Shown: positions 1 through 4,485, counted from the stretch's first letter. The stretch is 6,323 bases of DNA from an uncultured Eubacteriales bacterium (GCA_949747935.1 CATKHE010000145.1:1-6323), one strand, 5' to 3'. Numbers and translations are program-made. The notes: generated from the letters alone by a model not told the origin.

Positions 1-128
1 CACAGGCCCAGGACCTGTCCCGCGCCCAGGGTGAAATTGATGTCGGTGAGGACCTGGTTTCCGAAAAAGTCCTTTTTAATGCCCCGCATTTCCAGCAGAG
101 GCGCAGTTGAACTAGCTATCGAAATCAC
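1..128 (-). CDS. Sugar-type ABC transporter ATP-binding protein, N-terminal fragment
   Basis: Only the first 42 codons are in the window; the gene continues past the left edge. The visible peptide has the opening beta-strand pattern of an ABC ATPase: a LLEMRGIKKDFFG stretch, then VLTDINFTLGAGQVLGL, which runs up to where the Walker A loop should begin just outside the window. The 'KKDF-G---VL-D--F-L--G-V-GL' pattern is typical of the tandem ATPases of the RbsA/MglA sugar and nucleoside importer class. It follows a solute-binding lipoprotein gene by 85 bases in the same direction, so the two probably form one importer operon with permeases further left. The start is uncertain: an in-frame TAA lies at 135-137, so translation must begin at GTG (126-128), at ATG (87-89) or at a rarer codon between them. 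The GTG is preferred because family members usually have residues before 'LLEM', although the AAGG before it is too close for an ideal ribosome binding site. ATPase identity is fairly sure; the subclass is inference. Confidence 0.75.
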   Translation of the reverse strand, partial: MISIASSTAPLLEMRGIKKDFFGNQVLTDINFTLGAGQVLGL

Positions 129-142
129 ACCCTTTTATCTAA

Positions 143-179
143 GGAAACAGGGGAGAGGATGAACCTCACCCCTGTTTCC
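143..179 (-). promoter_or_regulatory. Intercistronic hairpin between binding-protein and ATPase genes
   Basis: GGAAACAGGGG (143-153) is a perfect 11 bp inverted repeat of CCCCTGTTTCC (169-179). After an A-A mismatch the stem continues with GAGG/CCTC and closes on a 5-base loop. It begins 34 bases after the binding-protein stop codon. The bases after it on the coding strand are TTAGATAAAAGG, so there is no real U-run. It is therefore more likely an mRNA-stabilising or partial-termination structure than a full terminator. Hairpins at this place in importer operons commonly let the binding protein be made in excess over the membrane components; that role here is inference. Confidence 0.6.
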
Positions 180-213
180 AGCATTGGTTTCCAGTCAAAG
201 CACGGAGCTTTTC

Positions 214-1533
214 TTACTTGACGGTGTAGTACTTCTCGGGCACCTCAACGTCGGTGGCGCCCATGAACTTGCCGGGGTTGCCCATGATATAGGTGTCCTG
301 ATAGATCAGGAAGACATTGTCCTCCTTCACGCCAGTGTCGGCGTTGGTATAGCCGGAGCCGTTCCAGGCAGCTCTGGGGGAGTACTCCTGCAGGGCCTCG
401 GCCACGGCGTCCATGTCGGCAATGTCGACCTCGCCCTCGCTCTCGATCACGTTGATGGCGTGCTGAGCCAGACCAGCGGACAGGCAGTAGCCATAGGAGT
501 AAGCCCAAGTACCGAAGCGGCCGTCGCCGCCGGCATCCACAACGGCTTTCTCCACCTTGGCCAGGATGGCGTCAAAGTCGCCGGCCTCGGCAGTCAGGTC
601 CAAATCGCCCAGAGCGTTGGGGTAGCCCATCAGAGGAGAGGGCAGGTCGGCCTCAATGAAGTAGCCGCCCAGCTCCAGCAGCCGCTGCAGCAGAGGAGCG
701 GTGTGGGCGTCGTTAGTGCAGAAGTAGGCAGAATTCTGGCCATATCTCTGAATCCACTCGGGGGCCTTCTCCAGCACGTAAGCCTGAGCGCCAGTGACGC
801 CCACGTCGGTAGTGGGATCAGGAGCGGTCTCCTCCACAAAAGTCATGCCAAACTCCTTGCAGGCCTCCCTCATAACGGCCACACGGCGGCTCATGGTCTC
901 ATAAGACATGTGCCGGGGGAAGGAGATGTGCACGAAGGTGTCGCAGCCCAGATCGTGGGCGGTCTTGATGATCAAGTAGCCGCGGGAGACGAAGTCGTTG
1001 TTGCAGACCAGATCGGCGGTAGCGCCCACCACGGGCAGGTCCTCATGGGCCTCGCCGGCGATGCACAGAATGTCGGGGCGGCGCTCCTTGATCTGACGGA
1101 AGGCCTCGGCGGTGCCGGGGACAGACTGGTTGACGATGACAGCCTTCATCAGGGGATCATCAGACATATTGACGATGCTCTGGATAGTGGTCTCAGTCTC
1201 CTCAGTGAAGTTGTCGGGATAGGTAGCCAGGATGACCTTGTCCTTGCCATACTTGGCCTGGATAGCCTCAGCACCGCGCAGGTCGTCCTCAGACTGAGAA
1301 ACGGTGCCGGTGATGATGCCGATGTGCCAGTCCGCAGCGGCGTCGCCGCCGGCGTTGGACTGATTGGCGCTGGTATTGCTCTGGCTGCCAGGGTTGCTCT
1401 GGCTGCCAGGGTTGCTCTGGCTGCCAGGGTTGCTCTGGCTGCCAGAGGTGCTGGGGGTGCTGGGCTTACCGCCGCAGCTCACCAGGGTGAGCATCATGGC
1501 CGCGGCCAGCAGCATGCTGATCCTCTTTTTCAT
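214..1533 (-). CDS. DUF3798-family solute-binding lipoprotein of an ABC importer
   Basis: A 439-residue exported lipoprotein, predicted to capture a substrate outside the membrane for the ABC importer encoded after it. The N terminus has two lysines and an arginine, a hydrophobic core and the lipobox L-V-S-C with Cys20 as the lipidation site. Residues 21-68 form a low-complexity Ser/Asn/Gly/Gln linker with tandem NPGSQS units. The folded domain starts near Trp69 with WHIGIITGTVSQSEDDLRGAE and carries YPDNF (105-109), VPGT (138-141), an HED motif (163-165) and SFPRHMSYE (204-212). These match my recollection of the DUF3798 family (periplasmic-binding-protein-like, often beside sugar-type ABC genes); no database was searched. 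The ATG at 1531-1533 is chosen because AGGAGG sits 6 bases before it and the signal peptide starts there; an in-frame upstream extension to 1608 would pass through a leader hairpin and has no such site. The gene follows a promoter at 1647-1674 and precedes an ABC ATPase. The ligand is unknown. Confidence 0.8.
   Translation of the reverse strand: MKKRISMLLAAAMMLTLVSCGGKPSTPSTSGSQSNPGSQSNPGSQSNPGSQSNTSANQSNAGGDAAADWHIGIITGTVSQSEDDLRGAEAIQAKYGKDKVILATYPDNFTEETETTIQSIVNMSDDPLMKAVIVNQSVPGTAEAFRQIKERRPDILCIAGEAHEDLPVVGATADLVCNNDFVSRGYLIIKTAHDLGCDTFVHISFPRHMSYETMSRRVAVMREACKEFGMTFVEETAPDPTTDVGVTGAQAYVLEKAPEWIQRYGQNSAYFCTNDAHTAPLLQRLLELGGYFIEADLPSPLMGYPNALGDLDLTAEAGDFDAILAKVEKAVVDAGGDGRFGTWAYSYGYCLSAGLAQHAINVIESEGEVDIADMDAVAEALQEYSPRAAWNGSGYTNADTGVKEDNVFLIYQDTYIMGNPGKFMGATDVEVPEKYYTVK
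1378..1445 (-). repeat. 18-bp tandem repeat coding for NPGSQS linker units
   Basis: Three exact copies of an 18-base unit occupy 1378-1395, 1396-1413 and 1414-1431. A fourth copy at 1432-1449 matches for its first 14 bases and then diverges. On the coding strand each unit encodes N-P-G-S-Q-S in the flexible linker just after the lipidated cysteine. The copies are identical even at synonymous positions, which suggests recent expansion by slippage or unequal recombination. Because the unit is a multiple of three, gain or loss of copies would change tether length without breaking the frame. Confidence 0.9.
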
Positions 1534-1539
1534 TGTATA

Positions 1540-1545
1540 CCTCCT
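1540..1545 (-). promoter_or_regulatory. Ribosome binding site fixing the start of the DUF3798 lipoprotein
   Basis: The coding strand reads AGGAGG six bases before the ATG at 1531-1533, a near-perfect match to the anti-Shine-Dalgarno sequence. This decides for the start that gives a clean lipoprotein signal peptide over the longer in-frame extension. Confidence 0.9.
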
Positions 1546-1587
1546 AAAAAGTGCCTTGTGTCTTAGGGCTGTACAAAGCCGGTTTTC

Positions 1588-1617
1588 TTTTCCGCTTTGC
1601 GTCAGCAAAGCGGAAAA
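1588..1617 (-). promoter_or_regulatory. Leader hairpin 2 of the transporter operon
   Basis: Perfect 13 bp inverted repeat: TTTTCCGCTTTGC (1588-1600) and GCAAAGCGGAAAA (1605-1617), with a 4-base loop (1601-1604). It lies in the untranslated region between the promoter and the binding-protein ribosome binding site. It shares three bases (1615-1617) with the neighbouring palindrome, so the ends of the two stems cannot both be fully formed. The bases after it on the coding strand are GAAAACCGG, so it is not itself a terminator in that direction. It could be half of an attenuator or part of an intergenic repeat family. Confidence 0.6.
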
Positions 1618-1634
1618 AAGGCGTACGCCTTTTT
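1614..1634 (-). terminator. Terminator-like palindrome in the transporter leader
   Basis: Positions 1615-1634 are a perfect 20-base palindrome: five A, GGC, the loop GTAC, GCC, five T. On the coding strand it is followed by one more T, giving six T in a row, so it looks like a short intrinsic terminator with an 8 bp stem and a tetraloop. It also has T residues on the plus strand (1630-1634) and so may work both ways. It begins only a few bases downstream of the expected transcription start of the promoter at 1647-1674, which is an odd place for a plain terminator. Confidence 0.5.
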
Positions 1635-1646
1635 CGACCTTTTATC

Positions 1647-1674
1647 ATTCTAACAAAATTTGTTGTTTTGTCAA
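1647..1674 (-). promoter_or_regulatory. Sigma-A-type promoter for the DUF3798 transporter operon
   Basis: The minus strand carries a perfect -35 box TTGACA (1669-1674), a 16-base AT-rich spacer and a -10 box TAGAAT (1647-1652; five of six matches to TATAAT). Transcription would start near 1640, giving a leader of about 105 bases before the ATG at 1533. The spacer holds the 13-base palindrome AACAAAATTTGTT (1652-1664), a possible operator. A further small inverted repeat, TGCAC/GTGCA (1694-1709), lies upstream of the -35 box. Confidence 0.7.
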
Positions 1675-1739
1675 GCTTAAATTGCCCTTTTACTGCACTT
1701 TCTTGTGCATTTTATGAATAAAATTTTTTGTCAATTTTT

Positions 1740-1961
1740 TCACTTTTCTGTGGCATTCATAAAATCTCCCAGTTTGCGGACGGATATTCTCCCGCAGGCC
1801 AGACCTGAACCAGCCGTTTGGCTTGCAAGGAACGCTTCCATATGCTTTAACCTGTTTTGTGCCAAGGCGGGGAGTTGGCTGTCATCCACCGCTGCCGCCG
1901 CTGCGGCAAGCTGGCCTCCAACCGGACCGCTCACCACCCTCACGGTCGGGTCCGGAAGCAT
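1740..1961 (-). CDS. Doubtful 73-residue hypothetical ORF
   Basis: A 73-codon frame starts at ATG 1959-1961 and ends at TGA 1740-1742. The product has an alanine-rich segment near residues 19-24 and no signal peptide, membrane segment or motif that I recognise. There is no Shine-Dalgarno sequence in front of the ATG, and the frame begins just after a transcription terminator. G/C at third codon positions is near 57% by my count, which looks lower than in the neighbouring genes. The same frame is open back to the stop codon of the secreted-protein gene at 2022, so it may be chance in GC-rich DNA or the eroded end of an older gene. Probably not a real gene. Confidence 0.2.
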   Translation of the reverse strand: MLPDPTVRVVSGPVGGQLAAAAAAVDDSQLPALAQNRLKHMEAFLASQTAGSGLACGRISVRKLGDFMNATEK

Positions 1962-1974
1962 GTCCGAATAGATG

Positions 1975-2012
1975 AAACGCGCCCGTCCGGGATTTTCCGG
2001 ACGGACGCGTTT
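1975..2012 (-). terminator. Intrinsic terminator closing the nnr-alr-mazF block
   Basis: Two 16-base arms (1975-1990 and 1997-2012) pair fully around a 6-base loop, with one G-U wobble in the minus-strand RNA. The stem core is GTCCGTCCGG with CCGGACGGGC. On the coding strand it begins 9 bases after the stop of the secreted-protein gene, with AAAA leading into the stem and TTT on the exit side, followed by CATC. The U-run is short, but the stem is very strong and is placed exactly where a terminator is expected. Confidence 0.8.
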
Positions 2013-2021
2013 TCCGTCGGT

Positions 2022-2558
2022 TCATGTGATGGAGTGTCCCCCCCGAACCAGCAGCTTTACTGTACTGGCAGTAGCAGTGAGGGTCCTGCCCTCAATTGTA
2101 GACATATACAAATGGTTTTTCGTCAGAGACGTACCACTGTTGACCGTTCCACCGCTGGACAGATCAATGAGGGCGGGGCTGCCATCCGCCTGGACGGAGG
2201 CCGAACCCACTCGGAGAAGCACCTCACAGCCCACATCCAGCGATATAATCTGTCCGCTGGTCAGGGTAACCAGCACGTAGGACGCAGAGCCGGAGACGTC
2301 GCTCCCCTGGCCAGCCTCCCGCTTATACTGCTCCACCTGCTGGGCAAAGCTATGCTCCAGCTCCTTCTGCGTCTCAGCAGTCTTTTCCTCCACCTGCCGC
2401 ACAATCTGCGGAATTGCGGTCTGATTCAGGTAGCTGAGGGTAATCAAAGGGTCGTTCTGATCACCGCCGGCGGCCAGGGCCGCGGCTGTTCCCAGCAGGG
2501 CGGCCGACAGAGCCAGCGCCCCCAGCCGGGTGGTCCAACGCTTGTCCTGTTTTTTCAT
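2022..2558 (-). CDS. Small secreted protein, unnamed Clostridia family with DPLxTxSYL motif
   Basis: A 178-residue exported protein of unknown function. Residues 1-30 form a signal peptide: KKQDKR, then an Ala/Leu core ending in ALAAG; no lipobox cysteine. Right after it is NDPLITLSYLN (35-45). Similar 'DPLVTKSYV'-type sequences directly follow the signal peptide of many Clostridia exported proteins. Residues 46-85 are charged and likely helical or coiled coil. Residues 92-178 form a beta-rich domain with the patterns L-x-S-G-Q-x-I, G-C-E-V-L-L-R-x-G (110-118), a D-L-x-x-G segment, K-N-H-L-Y (147-151), E-G-R (156-158) and a closing V-R-G-G-H-S-I. I recall this layout (…TE-ILR-G…NHLL-P--DGRG…V-GGYT) from hypothetical Firmicutes proteins. 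ATG 2556-2558 is preferred because AAGGAG lies 9 bases ahead; an in-frame extension to 2639 would run through a hairpin. It sits 94 bases after mazF and just before a terminator, so it is probably last in the block. Confidence 0.75.
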   Translation of the reverse strand: MKKQDKRWTTRLGALALSAALLGTAAALAAGGDQNDPLITLSYLNQTAIPQIVRQVEEKTAETQKELEHSFAQQVEQYKREAGQGSDVSGSASYVLVTLTSGQIISLDVGCEVLLRVGSASVQADGSPALIDLSSGGTVNSGTSLTKNHLYMSTIEGRTLTATASTVKLLVRGGHSIT

Positions 2559-2567
2559 AAGTACGTT

Positions 2568-2573
2568 CTCCTT
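2568..2573 (-). promoter_or_regulatory. Ribosome binding site fixing the start of the secreted protein
   Basis: The coding strand carries AAGGAG nine bases before the ATG at 2556-2558. It selects the start that puts the signal peptide at the N terminus and rejects the 27-residue in-frame extension. Confidence 0.8.
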
Positions 2574-2576
2574 TTT

Positions 2577-2605
2577 ATGCGGGGGCGGCCTGTGGCCGCC
2601 CGCAT
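2577..2605. promoter_or_regulatory. GC-rich hairpin between mazF and the secreted-protein gene
   Basis: GGGCGGCC (2583-2590) pairs with GGCCGCCC (2594-2601) around a 3-base loop. After a two-base bulge the outer ATGC/GCAT arms pair as well. On the coding (minus) strand it is followed by AAAAAGGAG, so it ends directly at the ribosome binding site of the secreted-protein gene rather than in a U-run. On the plus strand it is followed by TTTTT and would look like a terminator, but no plus-strand gene precedes it. A role in mRNA processing or stability between mazF and its neighbour is inference. Confidence 0.55.
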
Positions 2606-2652
2606 TTTTACTCATCGTTTCATACGCGGACAGGTACATACCGCCCCTGCGG

Positions 2653-3018
2653 CTACACCATGGACTCCGGGTGGAGGCCGAAGCTCACCGCGATAGCGGC
2701 GTCTACCTTTTTCATCACGCCGTCGTCCAAGCGGCCCATCTTCTCCCGTAGGCGGCGTTTATCCAAGGTGCGCACCTGCTCCAGCAGGATGATCGACTCT
2801 TTGGGCAGGCCGCAACTCAGCGGCGCCACCGAAATGTGGGTGGGCAGCCGGGCTTTTCCCGTCTGGGAGGTGATAGCCGCAGCAATCACAGTAGGGCTGT
2901 GCCGGTTTCCGGTGTCGTTCTGTACGATGAGGACAGGGCGCACGCCCCCCTGCTCGCTGCCCACCACGGGGCTCAGATCGGCGTAGAAAATGTCGCCTCG
3001 TTTCACGCTGTTATCCAA
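2653..3018 (-). CDS. mazF: MazF/EndoA (NdoA)-type endoribonuclease toxin
   Basis: A 121-residue PemK/MazF-family protein, expected to be a sequence-specific mRNA interferase acting as a cytoplasmic dimer and normally held by a MazE antitoxin. Family signatures run in order: VKRGDIFYADLSPVVGSEQGG (5-25), RPVLIVQND (27-35), SPTVIAAAITSQ (41-52), a PTHISV strand, and the C-terminal EQVRTLDKRRL and MGRLDD segments. Arg27 and Thr50 align with the catalytic Arg25 and Thr48 of Bacillus subtilis EndoA; the usual length is 111-117 residues, so the protein looks complete and active. The start is TTG (3016-3018), preceded by an in-frame TGA and by GGAG 11 bases upstream; GTG at 3004-3006, giving a product that starts at the KRGD motif, is the alternative. 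It follows alr, as ndoA does in Bacillus, but the mazE gene expected between them is not seen. An inverted repeat lies at 3050-3081 upstream. Confidence 0.92.
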   Translation of the reverse strand: MDNSVKRGDIFYADLSPVVGSEQGGVRPVLIVQNDTGNRHSPTVIAAAITSQTGKARLPTHISVAPLSCGLPKESIILLEQVRTLDKRRLREKMGRLDDGVMKKVDAAIAVSFGLHPESMV

Positions 3019-3310
3019 GTAAACTCACACTCCGCTGGAAGATAGCACCGCGTTACAGCCAGGGCTGGTCTTATGTAACGCTGTACTATGATTCTCCCAC
3101 GGGGCGGCGGGCCTTATACCTCTTTGGAAAAAGAATTTGAGCGTTCAAGCGGCCATAGCGGCCCCGGCCCACTCCGGAAGCCCGCCGCGCCCTTCGCCCC
3201 AGGGGCTCAGCGCCCCTGTGCTCCAGCTCATCCTATGCGGGGACAGGCAGGCGGGTCACGGCGGCGGACAGGTCCTCAAAGGGCCCGTCCATAGGGCTTT
3301 CAGCGGATTT
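3019..3310 (-). other. alr-mazF gap without a recognisable mazE
   Basis: In many Firmicutes a ribbon-helix-helix MazE gene sits here. Reading the minus strand in three frames I find no frame longer than about 50 codons and none with an antitoxin-like start. The half next to alr is very GC-rich and holds two tiny ATG-initiated frames: 3233-3292 (19 residues, in the alr frame after its TGA) and 3145-3231 (28 residues, rich in Gly, Ala and Trp). They are arranged as TAG-G-ATG but lack a clear ribosome binding site. The half next to mazF is lower in G+C and contains the inverted repeat at 3050-3081. I found no strong promoter. Confidence 0.6.
3050..3081 (-). promoter_or_regulatory. Inverted repeat upstream of mazF, possible operator or mRNA hairpin
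   Basis: GCGTTACA (3050-3057) is a perfect inverted repeat of TGTAACGC (3074-3081), separated by 16 bases that contain a second small dyad, CCAG-GG-CTGG (3059-3068). It lies 32-63 bases upstream of the mazF start codon and is not followed by a T-run, so it is not a terminator. Toxin-antitoxin operons usually carry palindromic operators bound by the antitoxin, but with no antitoxin seen the binder is unknown. Confidence 0.45.
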
Positions 3311-4471
3311 TCAGGAAATTAGGGCTCCGCCCTCCAAATAGAGGCGGGGAATCCGGGGCGTGAGCTGGCACAATAATTCATAGGGGATGGTCCCGGCCAG
3401 CTGGGCGGCCCAGTCTGTCAGTCCGGGGCCGTAGATCTGGGCCACATCCCCCGCCCTCACGCCGGGGACGTCGGTCACGTCCACCATGCACATATCCATG
3501 CAGATACGGCCCAGAACGGGGCAGAGCTTGTCCCCAATGAGCACTTCCAGCTTGTTGGACAGGCAGCGGGGCAGGCCGTCGCCGTAGCCCATGGGCAGGA
3601 CGGCGATTTGGGAGTCCCGCTCCAGAGCGGCGGTGCAGCCGTAGCTGATCTTCGCCCCGGCGGGCAGGCCCCGGACCACGGCGATCCGGCTCTTTACCGT
3701 CATCACCGGCTTCAAGCCCGGGTCCCTCACCGAGGGGTCTGGAACATAGCCGTACAGGGCAATGCCGGGACGGATCATATTCATACAGGTCTCACTATAG
3801 TTTAACACAGCGGCGCTTGCCGCGCAATGGCAAATTTCAGGGCAGACATTCCACTGCTCCATCCGCTTCCGCAGGTCCAGGAACCGGCGCAGCTGACTTC
3901 CGGTATACGCCTCGTCCCCGTCGGCGTTGGCAAAGTGGGTGAACATGCCCTCCATACGCAGATTGGGCAGACAGCACAGCTCATAAATATCCGTCTGGCG
4001 GAAGGCCCAGTCCTCCTCGTTCGTCGGGGACGAGTCCTCCTCCAGCCAGAGAAAACCCAGCCGGCCCATGCCGGTGTCCACCTTGACATGGATGGTCAGC
4101 GTCCTTCCGGCGGCCTCAGCGGCGGCGGACAGAGCCTTGCCCGTCTCCAGATCGCCCACCATCTGGGTAATGTCGTACTCCAGCAGCTCGCCGGCCAGTT
4201 TGGGCGGGGTCTGGCCCAGGCAGAGGATAGGCAGGGCAATCCCCGCCTGACGCAGCTCGACGGCCTCGTCCAGGCAGGCCACGGCCAGCATATCCGCTCC
4301 CAGTCTCTCCAGCTTTTGGGCCACGGGTACCGCTCCGTGGCCATAGGCGTTGGCCTTCACCAGGCCCAGGAATTTGGTCTCCGGAGTCAGACCCCGGAGC
4401 AGGCGGTAGTTGTGGGCCAGGGCGTCCAGGTCGATCTCCGCCCAGGTGCGGGCCGTTCTTCTGTCTGTCAT
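3311..4471 (-). CDS. alr: Alanine racemase
   Basis: A 386-residue pyridoxal-phosphate enzyme that interconverts L- and D-alanine in the cytoplasm, supplying D-Ala for peptidoglycan. The fold-type III barrel starts with WAEIDLDALAHNY (10-22). The PLP-binding lysine is Lys39 in VKANAYGHG, followed by HVKVDTGMGRLG (128-139; Arg137 is the PLP-contacting arginine), FTHFANAD (177-184), MIRPGIALYG (232-241), the catalytic tyrosine Tyr277 in KISYGC, and the C-terminal beta-domain motifs MGYGDGLPR (294-302) and GRICMDMCMVDV (321-332). Length fits the family. An acidic stretch (EEDSSPTNEEDW, 144-155) after the VDTGMGRLG motif looks like a small extra loop. The start ATG (4469-4471) has AGAGGA 8 bases ahead, and that site overlaps the stop of the upstream lipoprotein gene, which suggests translational coupling. 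The gap to that gene is 12 bases, so they are almost surely cotranscribed. Confidence 0.97.
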   Translation of the reverse strand: MTDRRTARTWAEIDLDALAHNYRLLRGLTPETKFLGLVKANAYGHGAVPVAQKLERLGADMLAVACLDEAVELRQAGIALPILCLGQTPPKLAGELLEYDITQMVGDLETGKALSAAAEAAGRTLTIHVKVDTGMGRLGFLWLEEDSSPTNEEDWAFRQTDIYELCCLPNLRMEGMFTHFANADGDEAYTGSQLRRFLDLRKRMEQWNVCPEICHCAASAAVLNYSETCMNMIRPGIALYGYVPDPSVRDPGLKPVMTVKSRIAVVRGLPAGAKISYGCTAALERDSQIAVLPMGYGDGLPRCLSNKLEVLIGDKLCPVLGRICMDMCMVDVTDVPGVRAGDVAQIYGPGLTDWAAQLAGTIPYELLCQLTPRIPRLYLEGGALIS

Positions 4472-4479
4472 ATGTATCG

Positions 4480-4485
4480 TCCTCT
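4480..4485 (-). promoter_or_regulatory. alr ribosome binding site overlapping the upstream stop codon
   Basis: AGAGGA ends 8 bases before the alr ATG and overlaps the TAG stop (4484-4486) of the lipoprotein gene, so ribosomes finishing the lipoprotein arrive on the alr start region. It supports the ATG at 4469-4471 and coupling of the two genes. Confidence 0.75.

Larger units (their letters stand above)
1635..1974. other. Intergenic stretch between the alr-mazF block and the transporter operon
   Basis: This region holds the promoter at 1647-1674, an AT-rich zone (about 1640-1765) and a more GC-balanced part (about 1766-1974) without a convincing gene. The only coding-strand frame of any size here is 1740-1961 (73 codons), described separately. 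I looked for tRNA, SRP RNA, 6S RNA and common riboswitch signatures by eye and saw none. Small local inverted repeats exist but nothing long enough to name. Confidence 0.6.

Noticed and set aside
184..1566. A 460-codon open frame on the plus strand opposite the binding-protein gene
   Set aside because: It is the antisense shadow of a GC-rich gene: its product is low-complexity (Gly/Val/Ala/His), has no ribosome binding site, and the minus-strand frame has a signal peptide, a strong ribosome binding site and family motifs.
1534..1608. N-terminal extension of the DUF3798 lipoprotein to an in-frame ATG at 1608
   Set aside because: It would place 25 residues before the signal peptide and start inside a leader hairpin; AGGAGG points to the ATG at 1533.
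1709..1734. A second TTGACA (1729-1734) followed by TAAAAT (1709-1714)
   Set aside because: The spacer is only 14 bases, too short for a normal sigma-A promoter; the promoter at 1647-1674 is far better.
1914..1961. GGTCCGGAAGC on the plus strand, reminiscent of the SRP RNA tip
   Set aside because: The conserved GGAAGGAAGCAG continuation and the long flanking helix of SRP RNA are missing.
1857..2696. A 279-codon plus-strand frame across the terminator and the secreted-protein gene
   Set aside because: Antisense shadow: it crosses a strong terminator hairpin and lacks a signal, motif or ribosome binding site.
3201..3217. AGGGGC/GCCCCT hairpin after alr, as an alr terminator
   Set aside because: Six-base stem in GC-rich DNA with no U-run on either strand; too weak to call a terminator.
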